A DNA stretch of 64,000 nt from P52-10 sp041397365 (GCA_041397365.1 JAWKWT010000002.1:310001-374000), one strand, 5' to 3'. Numbered from the stretch's first letter, positions 17,481 to 26,808 are shown. Made by a program: numbers and translations. The notes: generated by a model from the letters alone, not told the origin.

Positions 17481-17575
17481 GAGTCTGGTTCAACTCGCGT
17501 TGAAGCAGACTCCTGGCATATCTTTTTGTTTGAGCACGATCCCGAAAACCGGCTTCCACTTTTCGGGATCATGCT
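17481..17575. repeat. Composite repeat: 14-base-stem hairpin plus palindromic repeat between convergent genes
   Basis: A hairpin (GAGTCTGGTTCAAC, loop TCGC, GTTGAAGCAGACTC, one mismatch, 17481-17512) is followed by a T-rich linker and a repeat copy at 17532-17575 (GAGCACGATC to GATCATGCT). Its outer edge touches the TAA stop codon of prpE. The same two-part layout recurs at 22587-22684. Confidence 0.85.
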
Positions 17576-19492
17576 TTACCCCACGCCCCGTTCCTTCAGC
17601 GCGTCGCCGATCTCGCCCAGCACCGCCGGATCATCGATCGTCGCGGGCGTCGACCACTGATCGCCGTCGGCGATCTTCTTCATCGTCCCGCGCAGGATTT
17701 TTCCGGACCGCGTCTTCGGCAGCCGGCCGACCGTGATCGCAAGCTTGAACGCCGCGACCGGGCCGATCCGGTCGCGCACGAGCTGCACCACCTCGCGCTC
17801 GATCTCGGACGGCGAGCGCGTCACACCGGCTTTCAGCACGATGAAGCCGCACGGCACCTCGCCCTTCAGGGCGTCCTTGATGCCGAGCACCGCGCATTCT
17901 GCGACGTCGGGATGCGCGGCCAGCACCTCTTCCATGCCGCCGGTGGAGAGGCGATGGCCGGCGACGTTGATGATGTCGTCGGTGCGGCCCATGACGAAGA
18001 CGTAGCCGTCCTCGTCCTTGTAGCCGGCGTCGGAGGTCTTGTAGTAGCCGGGGAATTCGCTGAAATACGATTCCTTGCAGCGTTCGTCATTGTTCCAGAG
18101 CGTCGGCAGGCAGCCCGGCGGCAGCGGCAGCTTGATGACGATCGAGCCCATCGTGTTCGGCGCAACGGGACGCGCCGCTTCGTCAACGATATCGACCTGA
18201 TAGCCCGGCATCGGCACCGTCGGCGAGCCGTGCTTCACCGACAACTGCCCGAGCCCGACCGGATTGCCGGCGATGCACCAGCCGGTTTCGGTCTGCCACC
18301 AGTGATCGATCACCGGCACCTTGAGCTGCTGCTCGGCCCACTCCACCGTCGGCGGATCGGCGCGCTCGCCGGCCAGGAACAGCGTGCGGAATTTCGACAG
18401 GTCGTATTTGCGGATGAATGCGCCGTCCGGGTCTTCCTTCTTGATCGCGCGGAACGCGGTCGGCGCGGTGAACATCGCCACCACGCCATGTTGCTCGATC
18501 CCGCGCCAGAACGCGCCGGCGTCGGGCGTTCCGACCGGCTTGCCCTCATACATGATCGAGGTCGCGCCATGGATCAGCGGGCCGTAGACGATGTAGCTGT
18601 GGCCGACCACCCAGCCGATGTCGGAGCCGCACCACCACACCTCGCCGGGCTTGACGCCATAGAGATTGAACATCGACCATTTCAGCGCGACGAGATGCCC
18701 GCCATTGTCGCGCACCACGCCTTTCGGAATGCCGGTCGTGCCCGAGGTGTAGAGGATGTAGAGCGGATCGGTCGCCGCGACCGGCACGCAGTCGGCGCTT
18801 TTCTTCGCGGCGATGGCGTCGCTGCGCAATTTCGCCCAGTCGTGGTCGCGGCCGGCCTTCAGTTCGCACACCTCCTGCGGCCGTTGCAGGATGATATTGG
18901 CCACGGGCTTCGCTTTCGCCAGCTCGATCGCTTCGTCGAGCAGCGGCTTGTACTTGACGATGCGGCCCGGCTCGATGCCGCAGCTCGCCGACAGAATGAG
19001 TTTCGGCTGCGCGTCGTCGATGCGCGTCGCCAGCTCCTTCGCGGCGAAGCCGCCGAACACCACCGAATGCACCGCGCCGATGCGCGCGCAGGCGAGCATG
19101 CCGATCACCGCTTCCGGCACCAATGGCATGTAGACGATGACGCGGTCGCCCTTCGTCACGCCGAAATCCTGCAAGATCGCGGCGAGCGTCTTCACCTCGT
19201 CCAGCATCTGCGCATAAGTGAGCTTGGTGATGCTGCCGGTCAGCGGCGAATCGTGAATCAGCGCCACCTGATCGGCGCGCCCGCCGGCGACGTGACGGTC
19301 CAGCGCGTTGTAGCAGGTGTTGACGACGCCATCGGTGAACCAGTGGCCGTAAAGACCCTGCGTCGGATCGAAGATCTTCGTCGGCGGCTTGATCCAGTCG
19401 ATCTCCTTGGCGGCTTCGGCCCAAAATCCCTCCGGATCGCGTTGCGCGAAGGCGTATACGTCGTGGTAGCGGCTTGGCGACTGGATGTTCAT
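17576..19492 (-). CDS. prpE: Propionyl-CoA synthetase (acetyl-CoA synthetase family)
   Basis: This 638-residue adenylate-forming ligase activates propionate (or acetate) to its CoA thioester. The start MNIQSPSRYHDVYAFAQRDP and early segment WIKPPTKIFD are typical of PrpE rather than Acs. The adenylation core is complete: YILYTSGTTGIPKGVV, WWQTETGWCIAG, YKTSDAGYKDEDGYVFVMGR and the catalytic Lys in PKTRSGKILRGTMKKI. GGGAGAAAAG lies just before the ATG. No prpB, prpC or prpD is nearby, so the propionyl-CoA probably enters the methylmalonyl route or polymer synthesis; this is inference. An inverted repeat lies upstream at 19732-19750. Confidence 0.9.
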   Translation of the reverse strand: MNIQSPSRYHDVYAFAQRDPEGFWAEAAKEIDWIKPPTKIFDPTQGLYGHWFTDGVVNTCYNALDRHVAGGRADQVALIHDSPLTGSITKLTYAQMLDEVKTLAAILQDFGVTKGDRVIVYMPLVPEAVIGMLACARIGAVHSVVFGGFAAKELATRIDDAQPKLILSASCGIEPGRIVKYKPLLDEAIELAKAKPVANIILQRPQEVCELKAGRDHDWAKLRSDAIAAKKSADCVPVAATDPLYILYTSGTTGIPKGVVRDNGGHLVALKWSMFNLYGVKPGEVWWCGSDIGWVVGHSYIVYGPLIHGATSIMYEGKPVGTPDAGAFWRGIEQHGVVAMFTAPTAFRAIKKEDPDGAFIRKYDLSKFRTLFLAGERADPPTVEWAEQQLKVPVIDHWWQTETGWCIAGNPVGLGQLSVKHGSPTVPMPGYQVDIVDEAARPVAPNTMGSIVIKLPLPPGCLPTLWNNDERCKESYFSEFPGYYKTSDAGYKDEDGYVFVMGRTDDIINVAGHRLSTGGMEEVLAAHPDVAECAVLGIKDALKGEVPCGFIVLKAGVTRSPSEIEREVVQLVRDRIGPVAAFKLAITVGRLPKTRSGKILRGTMKKIADGDQWSTPATIDDPAVLGEIGDALKERGVG

Positions 19493-19845
19493 TGGCTTTT
19501 CTCCCGCAGGCGACGGTATTGCATCACGTCGGCCCTCGCGTCCTGATTATCGGCTGCGGACAAGCGATACAACAGCCTCGAAACACCAAGGCGGTGGCAG
19601 CGGTCCTGCCGGCCTTCGGCTCTTCTCATTCCGGCGCCCCAGTCCGATATTTTAGCCGCGCAGCGTACACATCCCTGCGATAAAGTGTTCAGGCCTGTCA
19701 TGCACCGGATTGAAAAAAGATGTAATCGATTGATTTTCAATGGGAAAATCCGTGCAAGACAATTGCTTGGATTTCTTCGCTCCGGCGCGCCACGGCCGCC
19801 GTTTTCGTATATTCTGACCTGAGAAAGGCGGTCGCAAAAACCCCC
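19493..19845. other. 353-base intergenic region between prpE and the CNNM-type pseudogene
   Basis: This divergent intergenic region should hold both promoters. The clearest element is an inverted repeat GATTTTC-AATGG-GAAAATC at 19732-19750, a possible regulator site about 100 bases before the plus-strand gene. The rest shows no convincing coding potential, RNA gene or mobile element. Confidence 0.5.
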
Positions 19846-21199
19846 ATGTTAATCATCGAACTCGGGATCATCACGGTCCTGATTGTCATCAACGGCCTGC
19901 TCGCGATGTCCGAGTTGGCGATCGTGTCCTCCCGGCCGGCCCGGCTTGCGGCACTTGTCGAGAAAGGTGTGAGCGGCTCACGTCGCGCCCTTGCGCTCGC
20001 GTCCGACCCCGGCAAATTCCTCTCCACGGTTCAGATCGGCATCACGCTGGTCGGCGTGCTGTCCGGCGCGGTTTCCGGCGCGACCCTCGGCCAGCGGCTG
20101 ACGGGCTGGCTGCTTGAGATCGGCATGCCGAAGGGCGGGGCCGATATCGCCGGCGTCGGCATCGTCGTGACGCTCATCACCTATGCGTCCCTGATCGTCG
20201 GCGAACTGGTGCCGAAGCAGATCGCGCTGCGCAATCCTGAGGTCATCGCGCTCAAGGTAGCGCCGGCGATGACAGTGCTGGCCAAGCTGTCGCTGCCGCT
20301 GGTGTTCCTGCTCGACGTGTCTGGCCGGGATTCTCTGGCTGCTCGGTCATCGCGGCAAGAAGGAAGACAAGATCACCGAGGATGAAATCCGCACGCTGAT
20401 CGTCGAGGCGGAGAATGCCGGCGTGCTCGAGCCGGGCGAGAAAGAGATGATCGCGGGCGTGATGCGGCTCGGCGACCGGCCCGTGGGCGCGGTGATGACG
20501 CCGCGCCGCGAGGTCGACATGATCGATCTTTCGGACGATCCGACTGACATCCGCCAGATTTTCACCGAAAGCCCGCATTCGCGGCTGCCGGCCTATGATG
20601 ACGACCGCGATCATCCGATCGGCATCATTCAGGCCAAGGACCTGCTCAACGCCTATATGTCAGGCGACGCGCCCGACATCCGCAGCCTCGTGCGCGAGGC
20701 GCCGGTCATTCCGGAATCGGCGGATGCGCGCGACGTGGTCGCGATCCTGAAGGACTCGCCGGTGCATATGGGCCTCGTCTATGACGAGTACGGCGCGTTC
20801 CAGGGCGTCGTCACCAGCGCCGACATTCTCGAATCGATCGTCGGCGGCTTCAAGACCGAGGAAGGCCCGGCCGAGCCCGCCGCCGTGCGGCGCGACGACG
20901 GCTCCTATCTGATCTCGGGTTGGATGCCGGTCGACGAGTTCGTGAACCTGTTGTCGATTAATCCGGACATCGCTCCTATCCGTCATAGACCGTGCTCAGG
21001 ATTTCGGCTCGCTGCCGGATGTCGGCGCGAGCTTCACCCGCGACGGCTGGCGGTTCGAGGTCATCGACATGGACGGACGGCGCATCGACAAGATCCTTGC
21101 GAGAGCCGGCTGGAAGCCCAATCGAAAGCCGAGACGTTGCAGCAGCGGGAAGCGAGCCTGCGCGACAACGGACACAAGCGCAGCGTGCAGGCGCGCTAA
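19846..21199 (+). pseudogene. CNNM/HlyC-CorC family membrane protein, broken by at least two frameshifts
   Basis: Frame 1 encodes an N-terminal DUF21 membrane domain (ELGIITVLIVINGLLAMSEL through ITYASLIVGELVPKQIALRN). At about 20327 the frame changes by an indel, possibly one extra G in CCGGGATT. The next frame continues without loss into DKITEDEIRTLIVEAENAG, a CBS pair (VGAVMTPRREVDMIDL; VHMGLVYDEYGAFQGVVTSA) and the start of the CorC/HlyC C-terminal domain (SGWMPVDEFVNLL). Near 20965-20998 a second break leads into LPDVGASFTRDGWRFEV in another frame. Intact relatives (about 430-440 aa) are proposed Mg/Co efflux or ion-homeostasis proteins. Conserved sequence on both sides of each break fits sequencing error as well as recent decay. 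The 3' end is uncertain. Confidence 0.75.
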
Positions 21200-21219
21200 T
21201 AACGACGGGAGCGCCGCCA

Positions 21220-21622
21220 TGGAGATCAAGCGTCGGATCGCAGCCCTCGGAGCAGGGACCGGGTCTATTTCACCGGCACGAGGTGCGGATCGATCCCTTG
21301 TTTCAGGCCCCCTCGCCTGCGCGCGCGGCCAAGCGCGACCGTCACTTTCGAGCCGGGCGCGCGCACCGCGTGGCACACCCATCCGCTCGGCCAGACCCTG
21401 ATCGTCACCGCCGGATGCGGGCGCGTCCAGCGCGAGGGCGGGCCGATCGAGGAGGTACGGCCGGGCGACGTCATCTGGTTTCCGCCGGGCGAAAAGCACT
21501 GGCACGGCGCGGGTCCGACGACCGCGATGACCCACATCGCCATCCAGGAAGCGCAGGACGGCAAGACCGTGGAATGGATGGAGAAGGTCAGCGACGATCA
21601 ATATGGCGGCAAGGCCACGTAA
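21220..21622 (+). pseudogene. Small cupin-domain protein broken by several frameshifts
   Basis: Reassembled across frames this is a cupin of about 130 residues. It starts MEIKR and continues GSQPSEQGP, YFTGT, VRIDPLFQAP, then ATVTFEPGARTAWHTHPLGQ (metal-binding cupin motif 1) and EEVRPGDVIWFPPGEKHWHG (motif 2), ending VSDDQYGGKAT at 21622. The pieces lie in three frames, with breaks near 21235, 21275-21290 and 21330. The second half, with both cupin motifs, is in one open frame. Relatives are carboxymuconolactone-decarboxylase-associated or quercetinase-like cupins. It directly follows another frame-broken gene, so this stretch may be poorly sequenced. Confidence 0.7.
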
Positions 21623-21746
21623 GCTCCGCCGTTTTTCGGATTCCTGACCTGCGTATCGCGGCGACACCGATCGACGATCTCTGCTATCCTTCGCCTGCAA
21701 ACGCAAAGGCACGGACAACGCGCCAGCAACACGCAGGAGGATACGC

Positions 21747-22571
21747 ATGGCCTATCAGACCATCGAGGTTCGCAAGCTCACGCCATCGATCGGCGCCGAA
21801 ATCCACGGCATCGACCTGTCGCAACCGCTCGGCAACCAGCAGTTCCAGGAAGTACACGACGCGCTGATGGAAAATCTTGTCGTCTTCTTCCGCGACCAGA
21901 CGATGACGATCGACCAGCACAAGGATTTCGGCAAACGCTTCGGCAAACTCCATTTCCATCCAAACGCCGCGAAGCTGATCCCGGAGCATCCGGAAATCCT
22001 CGTCGTGAAGGCCGACGAAAAAAGCAAGCATGTGGCCGGCGAGGAATGGCACTCCGACGTGTCCTGCGATCTCGAACCGCCGATGGGCTCGATCCTCTAC
22101 ATGCACGAACCGGCATCCAATGGCGGCGGCGACACAATGTTTGCCAACATGTATGCGGCTTACGAAGCGTTGTCGGAGCCGATGAAAAAATTTCTCGATG
22201 GCCTCACCGCGATCCATGACAGTTCGAAGTCGCAGAACCATCGCCGCCGCTCCGGCGCGAGCGACCAGGAGTTTCCGCAGGCCGAGCACCCGGTGATCCG
22301 CACCCATCCGGTAACGCAGCGCAAGCTGCTGTTCGTCAATCGCGTTTTCACGACGAAGGTGACACAGCTCAAGCGCGCCGAAAGCGACGCCCTGCTGGAA
22401 ATGCTGTTCCGTCACGTCGAGACGCCGGAATTCCATTGCCGCTTCAAATGGCAGAAGCACTCGGTCGCGTTCTGGGACAACCGGAGCTGCCAGCATCAGG
22501 CGATGTTCGACTACTGGCCGAACCGTCGCTACGCGCATCGCGTCACGGTCTGCGGCGACAAGCCTTACTGA
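21747..22571 (+). CDS. TauD/TfdA family Fe(II)/2-oxoglutarate dioxygenase
   Basis: This 274-residue enzyme matches the TauD/TfdA family: GAEIHGIDLSQPL at the start, a metal-binding H-x-D in EEWHSDVSCD (His102, Asp104), the distal His264 in NRRYAHRVTV, and FWDNRSCQHQA before it. The N-terminal LMENLVVFFRDQ is also usual. Members oxidise taurine, alkyl sulfates, 2,4-D or similar compounds, releasing succinate and CO2; the substrate here is unknown. GGAGGA lies about 7 bases before the ATG. It is followed by a 13-base perfect hairpin that should terminate it. Confidence 0.9.
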   Translation: MAYQTIEVRKLTPSIGAEIHGIDLSQPLGNQQFQEVHDALMENLVVFFRDQTMTIDQHKDFGKRFGKLHFHPNAAKLIPEHPEILVVKADEKSKHVAGEEWHSDVSCDLEPPMGSILYMHEPASNGGGDTMFANMYAAYEALSEPMKKFLDGLTAIHDSSKSQNHRRRSGASDQEFPQAEHPVIRTHPVTQRKLLFVNRVFTTKVTQLKRAESDALLEMLFRHVETPEFHCRFKWQKHSVAFWDNRSCQHQAMFDYWPNRRYAHRVTVCGDKPY

Positions 22572-22586
22572 TCGACGGGGCACTTC

Positions 22587-22684
22587 GAGTACGATTCAAC
22601 TGCATTGAATCGTACTCGTCGTTTGTCTTTTGTTTGAGCATGATCTTGTCCGAAAACCGGTTCCCGCTTTTCGGGATCATGCTC
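22587..22684. repeat. Composite repeat: perfect 13-base-stem hairpin plus palindromic repeat between convergent genes
   Basis: GAGTACGATTCAA, loop CTGCA, TTGAATCGTACTC (22587-22617) is a perfect 13-base stem. A T-rich linker leads to the 49-base palindrome at 22636-22684. The far edge adjoins the TAG stop of the minus-strand gene ending at 22684. It probably works as a two-way terminator or mRNA 3' stabiliser. Confidence 0.9.
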
Positions 22685-23823
22685 TAGAAACTCGCCGCCA
22701 GATCGCGCGCGCCGGGCTGGCGGGAAGCCGCGTCCATGCGCGTGTCGGTGATCGCCAGAAGCTGCGCCACCGTATTGTGCCGTCGCACCACGGCGTTGCG
22801 CTCATAGCCGCGCCGCTGGAAGAAATTCGAGGTCGGCACCTGCGCCCGCATCGCCTGCGGCATGGTGATGACATCGAAGCCGCTGCCGTCACCCATCAGA
22901 TTGAGCATCTGCAATTCGGCCGCCGTCAGCCGGCCGCGATAGCCGCGCTGGCGCGCATAGCGCACCGATGCGCTGAGCTTGCGCGCCTGCAACAGCGGCC
23001 CGACATCGCTGTCGAGCAAGAGCGTCTGCACGCCCCAGCCCTGCCGCGTCTCGCCGAGCTTGTCGAGATGATGCCATTTGTTCGGCACGGTGCGGCTGAA
23101 CGCGATCATCCGACGCAGCGCCGCCGCCTTCCGCTGTCGCGCGCCGGATGCCGGCAGTCGAGTGACCGCGCGCAAAAACTCATCGCCCTGATCCGCCAGC
23201 AGATGCAGCGTATAGGTGATGAGCAACTGGTTGTAGCCGATCGCAGGCGACAACGGTTTCGCGCCGGGCTTCGCGTTCAGAAGGCCGGATTGCACATCAT
23301 AGGTGCCGAGCCCTCCGGTCTCGAAGGCGTAGACACGCACGGCGAGATCGACGTCGATGCCTTCGGCCGCGAGCGCGCGGGCATAAGCGCGCTTGAAATC
23401 CAGTTCGCTGGCCGGGCGGTCGGGCGCGAACTGAAAATAGGTCCGCGCGGAGGCGAGCATTTCGGGAATCGTCGGCACATACTTGCGATCGTGCCGTGGC
23501 GGCGGCGGCCGCTTGTCCGGCGTTGACGGATCGACCGGACGTGGCGGGCCGGCATAGACCGGCGGCTGCGCCAGCACATAGTCTTCGAGCGAGACCGCCT
23601 CGCCGCGACCGCGCTTGGCGAGGCGCAGACGCCGCTTGTCGGTGACAAGCGCCCAATAGGCGGTCGCTTCCGCATCGTACGCCTGCCACGCCGCATTGTA
23701 GGCCTGAAGCCTGCGGCGATAATCGGCTCCCGCCTCGGCGGAGGATTGCGGTTGCGCCTGCGCTGTCGTCAGTAACAGCGGCAACAGCAAGGTCAGCGCC
23801 AGAGCGCGAAAGAAATTCGGCAT
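22684..23823 (-). CDS. Secreted protein with a lysozyme-like helical core, function unknown
   Basis: The 379-residue product has a signal peptide (MPNFFRALALTLLLPLLLTT, cleaved near AQA) and a Pro-rich segment (about 95-118). A core domain then contains VRVYAFETGGLGTYDVQSGL and PLSPAIGYNQLLITYTLHLL. A Glu followed by glycines and then an A-x-GYNQLL block resembles the catalytic Glu and G-x-x-Q-L pattern of soluble lytic transglycosylases, so a cell-wall role is possible but unproven. The C-terminal part has YRGRLTAAELQMLNLMGDGS. I do not recognise the family with certainty. ATG 23823 is chosen because it starts directly at the signal peptide. Its TAG stop is the edge of a repeat. Confidence 0.7.
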   Translation of the reverse strand: MPNFFRALALTLLLPLLLTTAQAQPQSSAEAGADYRRRLQAYNAAWQAYDAEATAYWALVTDKRRLRLAKRGRGEAVSLEDYVLAQPPVYAGPPRPVDPSTPDKRPPPPRHDRKYVPTIPEMLASARTYFQFAPDRPASELDFKRAYARALAAEGIDVDLAVRVYAFETGGLGTYDVQSGLLNAKPGAKPLSPAIGYNQLLITYTLHLLADQGDEFLRAVTRLPASGARQRKAAALRRMIAFSRTVPNKWHHLDKLGETRQGWGVQTLLLDSDVGPLLQARKLSASVRYARQRGYRGRLTAAELQMLNLMGDGSGFDVITMPQAMRAQVPTSNFFQRRGYERNAVVRRHNTVAQLLAITDTRMDAASRQPGARDLAASF

Positions 23824-23868
23824 CAAGTCCCGTTCATCGATCAGCGAATACAGCACGCGGCGCGCGCA

Positions 23869-24838
23869 TCACTGCCCCTTCGCGCCGCTGGCCTTTACCG
23901 TCTTGGACCATTTCGTCTCGTCCTTGTCGATGAAGGCGGCGTATTCCTCCGGCGTCGAGGGCGTAACCTCGGTGCCGTCATTGGTGAGGCGCTTCTTGAC
24001 ATCGTCGGAGGCGAGCGCCGAGCGTAGCGCCGAATTCAGCTTGTCGACGACCGGACGCGGCATGCCGGCAGGCCCCGCAAGACCGTAATAGAGCGACGCA
24101 TCGAAGCCCGTGAGGCCGGCTTCGGCGATCGTCGGCACGTCCGGCATCAGGCTGGAACGCGCGGTGCTGGTCACGGCGAGCGCGCGCAGCGTGCCATTCC
24201 CGACCGGCCCGTGCGTGGCCGGCAGCGGCGCGAACGCCATCGGGATATGCCCGCCGATCAGGTCGGTCAGCGCCGGCCCTGTGCCCTTGTAGGGAATGTG
24301 GGTGATCTTCACGCCGGCGGCGGTCGCGAAATATTCGCCGCAGATATGGCTGGCGGTGCCGACGCCGGCCGAACCGAAATTGACCTTGCCGGGATTGGCC
24401 TTGGTGTAGGCGATCAGTTCGGCAAGATTTTTCGCCGGAAACGGGGATGCACGACCAGCGAGTTCGGCGCATTGCCGATCAGGCCGATCGGGGTGAAATC
24501 CTTGCGCGGATCGTAGCCGGCATGCGGGTAAAGCGAGGGCCGATCGCCAGCGTGCCGGTATAGCCGAGCACCAGCGTGTAGCCGTCCGGGGTCGAGCTGG
24601 CGACGGCCTTGGTGCCGATCGTGCCGCCCGCGCCGGGCCGGTTGTCGACCACGATCTTCTGGCCGAGAATCTCGCCCATCTTGTCGGCGATGGCGCGCGC
24701 GACGATGGAGGTGCTGCCGCCGGGGGCGAACGGCACGACCAGCGTGATCGAGCGGTCCGGATATTGTGCATATGTGGGCTGAGCCAGGCTCAATACAGCC
24801 ATGACAGCCAGCAGCAGCAGTTTGCCTGATTTGGACAT
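23869..24838 (-). pseudogene. Bug-type (tripartite tricarboxylate transporter) binding protein, two frameshifts
   Basis: The first frame gives a signal peptide (MSKSGKLLLLAVMAVLSLAQ) and the Bug hallmark ITLVVPFAPGGSTSIVARAI with NRPGAGGTIGTKAVA. Near 24540 a base seems lost in a CCC run, and the next frame gives SLYPHAGYDPRKDFTPIGLI. Near 24437 another base seems lost in a CCC run, and the third frame gives FPAKNLAELIAYTKANPGKV to the end (KWSKTVKASGAKGQ). If corrected, this is a normal protein of about 323 residues that binds a carboxylate in the periplasm. No tctA or tctB membrane gene is near. Homopolymer location and full conservation favour sequencing error over decay. Confidence 0.85.
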
Positions 24839-25309
24839 CGGAGCAGTTCTCTCCCATGAGATTTCGTCGCCATGGTGGACGAACCGCCTCGCCAAGGCAA
24901 CAACCCGCGCGGCCGGCCCCGCTCCCTCCCGGTAAGCTTGACGCTTTAGGTTAAGATACGGATTCTTTTGACGATTCCGCTGCCAACGCGGACAAATGAG
25001 CACCGGATCGAGACCCCATATCTTGTTCAAGCGTTGTGGGGCGATTTCAATGATCCGGCGTTAGGGGCCGCCGGCGGCATATTGCGCTTGGCGGCCTTCT
25101 CACAACAGGGAGGCAAATATGCAAATCGTCGGACGAACCGGGAACTTTTACGTTTGGGCCCGTTTGACACAATGTCTTGATGTTGCCTAAATTCAGGTCA
25201 ATCCACCTGACATAAATTTCGGACGCGGCCCGAAGATCGGCGCGCCTTTCCGACTGACCAGAATTATGCAAGCGCGCGACCAGCGCCTCTTGGAAGGAAT
25301 TGTCTCTTG
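24839..25309. other. 470-base intergenic region before a small secreted-protein gene
   Basis: No convincing gene is present on either strand. The useful element is a sigma70-type promoter at 25164-25192 directed at the plus-strand gene. The minus-strand Bug gene should have its promoter near 24850-24960; I cannot pick one out. GGACAAATGAGC-type short ORFs here have no domain or ribosome-site support. Confidence 0.4.
25164..25192 (+). promoter_or_regulatory. Sigma70-type promoter for the small secreted protein
   Basis: A perfect TTGACA at 25164-25169, 17 bases, then CTAAAT at 25187-25192. The start would be near 25200, giving a leader of about 110 bases before the coding start at 25310. Confidence 0.5.
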
Positions 25310-25669
25310 ATGAAGCTTTTGCAAAGCCCCCGTATGCTGGGCCTGGCTGGACTTCTCGCGGTGATCGGCGTTTCGATGACCCCTGCCGCGGCGTCGTTCG
25401 ACGGCACCTGGACGGTGAACATCGTCACCACGCGCGGCATCTGCGAAGGCGGCTCTGGCCTGCCGATTCTCATCAGCGCCGGCAAGATCGCCTCCGCCAC
25501 CACCGAGGTCGGCGTCACCGGCTGCGTCGCCGAACATGGCGGCATCACCGTGACCGTCATTCAGGGCATCAAGCGCGCGTTCGGTTCGGGCAAGCTCGCC
25601 GACACCTCCGGCTCCGGCACCTGGCGCGGCGGTCCCTGCTCCGGCACCTGGACCGCGACGCGTATCTGA
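25310..25669 (+). CDS. Small secreted protein of unknown function
   Basis: This 119-residue protein has a signal peptide (start MKLLQSPRMLGLAGLLAVIG, likely cleavage after PAAA). The short mature domain is rich in Gly, Thr and Ser: FDGTWTVNIVTTRGICEGGS, then GCVAEHGGITVTV, and GSGTWRGGPCSGTWTATR at the end. The two FDGTW / GSGTW segments and three or four cysteines suggest a small disulfide-held beta-sheet. I do not recognise a characterised family. It has its own promoter and a textbook terminator, so it is probably a strongly expressed single-gene unit. Confidence 0.65.
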   Translation: MKLLQSPRMLGLAGLLAVIGVSMTPAAASFDGTWTVNIVTTRGICEGGSGLPILISAGKIASATTEVGVTGCVAEHGGITVTVIQGIKRAFGSGKLADTSGSGTWRGGPCSGTWTATRI

Positions 25670-25724
25670 TTGGACGCCGGCATCGCCGGAAAGTTCAAGG
25701 CAAAATTCAAAAGGCCCGAAATTC

Positions 25725-25756
25725 AAAAGCGCCGGTCTCCCGGCGCTTTTTCTTTT
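25725..25756 (+). terminator. Rho-independent terminator
   Basis: AAAAGCGCCGG, loop TCTC, CCGGCGCTTTT forms an 11-base perfect stem followed by a T-rich tail (TTTTTCTTTT), 55 bases after the secreted-protein stop. The A-run on the other side may let it also serve the convergent cupin gene. Confidence 0.9.
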
Positions 25757-25784
25757 GATCGAACACAAAGACGCGGGCGACAGG

Positions 25785-26315
25785 TCAGCCCTGATGGATC
25801 GGATCGATCCACGGCACGTTTTCCGGCTTCTCCACCGGCTCGATATCCAGATTGATCGCGACCGCCTCGCCGTCGCTGCGCACCAGCACGCATTCGAGCA
25901 CCTCGTCCGGCGATGCATTGATCTCCTGATGCGGCACGTAAGGCGGCACGAAGATGAAGTCGCCGGGACCTGCTTCGGCGGTGAATTGCAGCCGGTCGCC
26001 CCAGCGCATGCGCGCCTTGCCCTTCACCACATAGATCACGCTTTCGAGGTGGCCGTGATGATGCGCGCCGGTCTTGGCGTTGGCATGAATGGTCACGGTG
26101 CCGGCCCACAATTTCTGCGCGCCGACGCGGGCGAAATTGATCGCCGCCTTGCGGTCCATGCCTTTGGTGGAGGGCACGTTCGAATCGAGCTGACTGCCGG
26201 GAATCACGCGCACGCCATCGTTCTTCCAGCGATCCGGATCATGGGTGTGATCGTCATCGTGGTGGTGCGGATGGTCGTGATCGTGGTGGTGATGGTGGTG
26301 GTGCGAACCGCTCAT
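25785..26315 (-). CDS. Cupin protein with a natural poly-histidine N-terminus
   Basis: This 176-residue protein begins MSGSHHHHHHHDHDHPHHHD and continues DDHTHDPDRW, giving about 14 His and many Asp in the first 30 residues, a likely metal (Ni, Zn, Co) store or sensor tail. The cupin core then shows TGAHHHGHLESVIYVVKGKA (motif 1: H, H, H, E ligands) and PGDFIFVPPYVPHQEI (motif 2). It ends with a segment on valuing INLDIEPVEKPENVPW. It may be a metal-dependent isomerase or dioxygenase, or a metal-handling protein. Longer starts up to 26378 are rejected because they add residues unlike the family. It faces the terminator at 25725-25756 tail-on. Confidence 0.8.
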   Translation of the reverse strand: MSGSHHHHHHHDHDHPHHHDDDHTHDPDRWKNDGVRVIPGSQLDSNVPSTKGMDRKAAINFARVGAQKLWAGTVTIHANAKTGAHHHGHLESVIYVVKGKARMRWGDRLQFTAEAGPGDFIFVPPYVPHQEINASPDEVLECVLVRSDGEAVAINLDIEPVEKPENVPWIDPIHQG

Positions 26316-26397
26316 AGTGACTTTCGTTCGTGTTGGAAGTTTCGGCCGGAAACTATGGTGATGCGGGCGCGACCGCAAGGGGACGCAAACTCATGCT

Positions 26398-26799
26398 TTA
26401 GTTCGCCGCGAGCAGGACTGCCAACCCGAAGCCCGTCAGGTGATGCAGCGCCTGATCGATCCCGATCAGCCACCAGAACCACTGGTGATCGGCGGTGATC
26501 CGAAACGCCGCCACACAAAACCCCTTGGCACGGTCGATGACGAGATGCAGCGCGAAGTCGACCAGCCCGAGCCACCAGAAACGCGGCGCGAGCACCAGCA
26601 GCAGCCCGACCGACAGCGCGCCGTGGACGGCACAATGGGCGAGCAGTGGCAGCGCCCATCCGGTTTTGGCGTCCTTGCCCGTCGCCATCCACGATGTCTG
26701 AAGAAGAAAATCGCCGATGACGTGCTTGATGGCGAACACGACCATCCAGAAGGTCACCGCGCCGATGGCGACGGAGGCGGACAAGGCCGGCAGCGTCAT
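26398..26799 (-). CDS. DUF3307 family small membrane protein
   Basis: This 133-residue protein has about four membrane segments. Conserved DUF3307 features are KHVIGDFLLQTSWMATGK near residue 25, LLAHCAVHGALS, DFALHLVIDRAKG and the terminal DQALHHLTG. The conserved His and Asp inside or near membrane segments suggest metal or proton handling, but the family has no known function. It begins 9 bases after the stop of the unknown gene upstream (27669-26809), so the two are likely co-transcribed with the cNMP-binding gene. Confidence 0.8.
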   Translation of the reverse strand: MTLPALSASVAIGAVTFWMVVFAIKHVIGDFLLQTSWMATGKDAKTGWALPLLAHCAVHGALSVGLLLVLAPRFWWLGLVDFALHLVIDRAKGFCVAAFRITADHQWFWWLIGIDQALHHLTGFGLAVLLAAN

Positions 26800-26808
26800 G
26801 GGGCGCCC

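Noticed and set aside
17912..19546. A 544-codon open frame on the plus strand
   Set aside because: It is antisense to prpE, whose motifs are complete, and has typical shadow composition.
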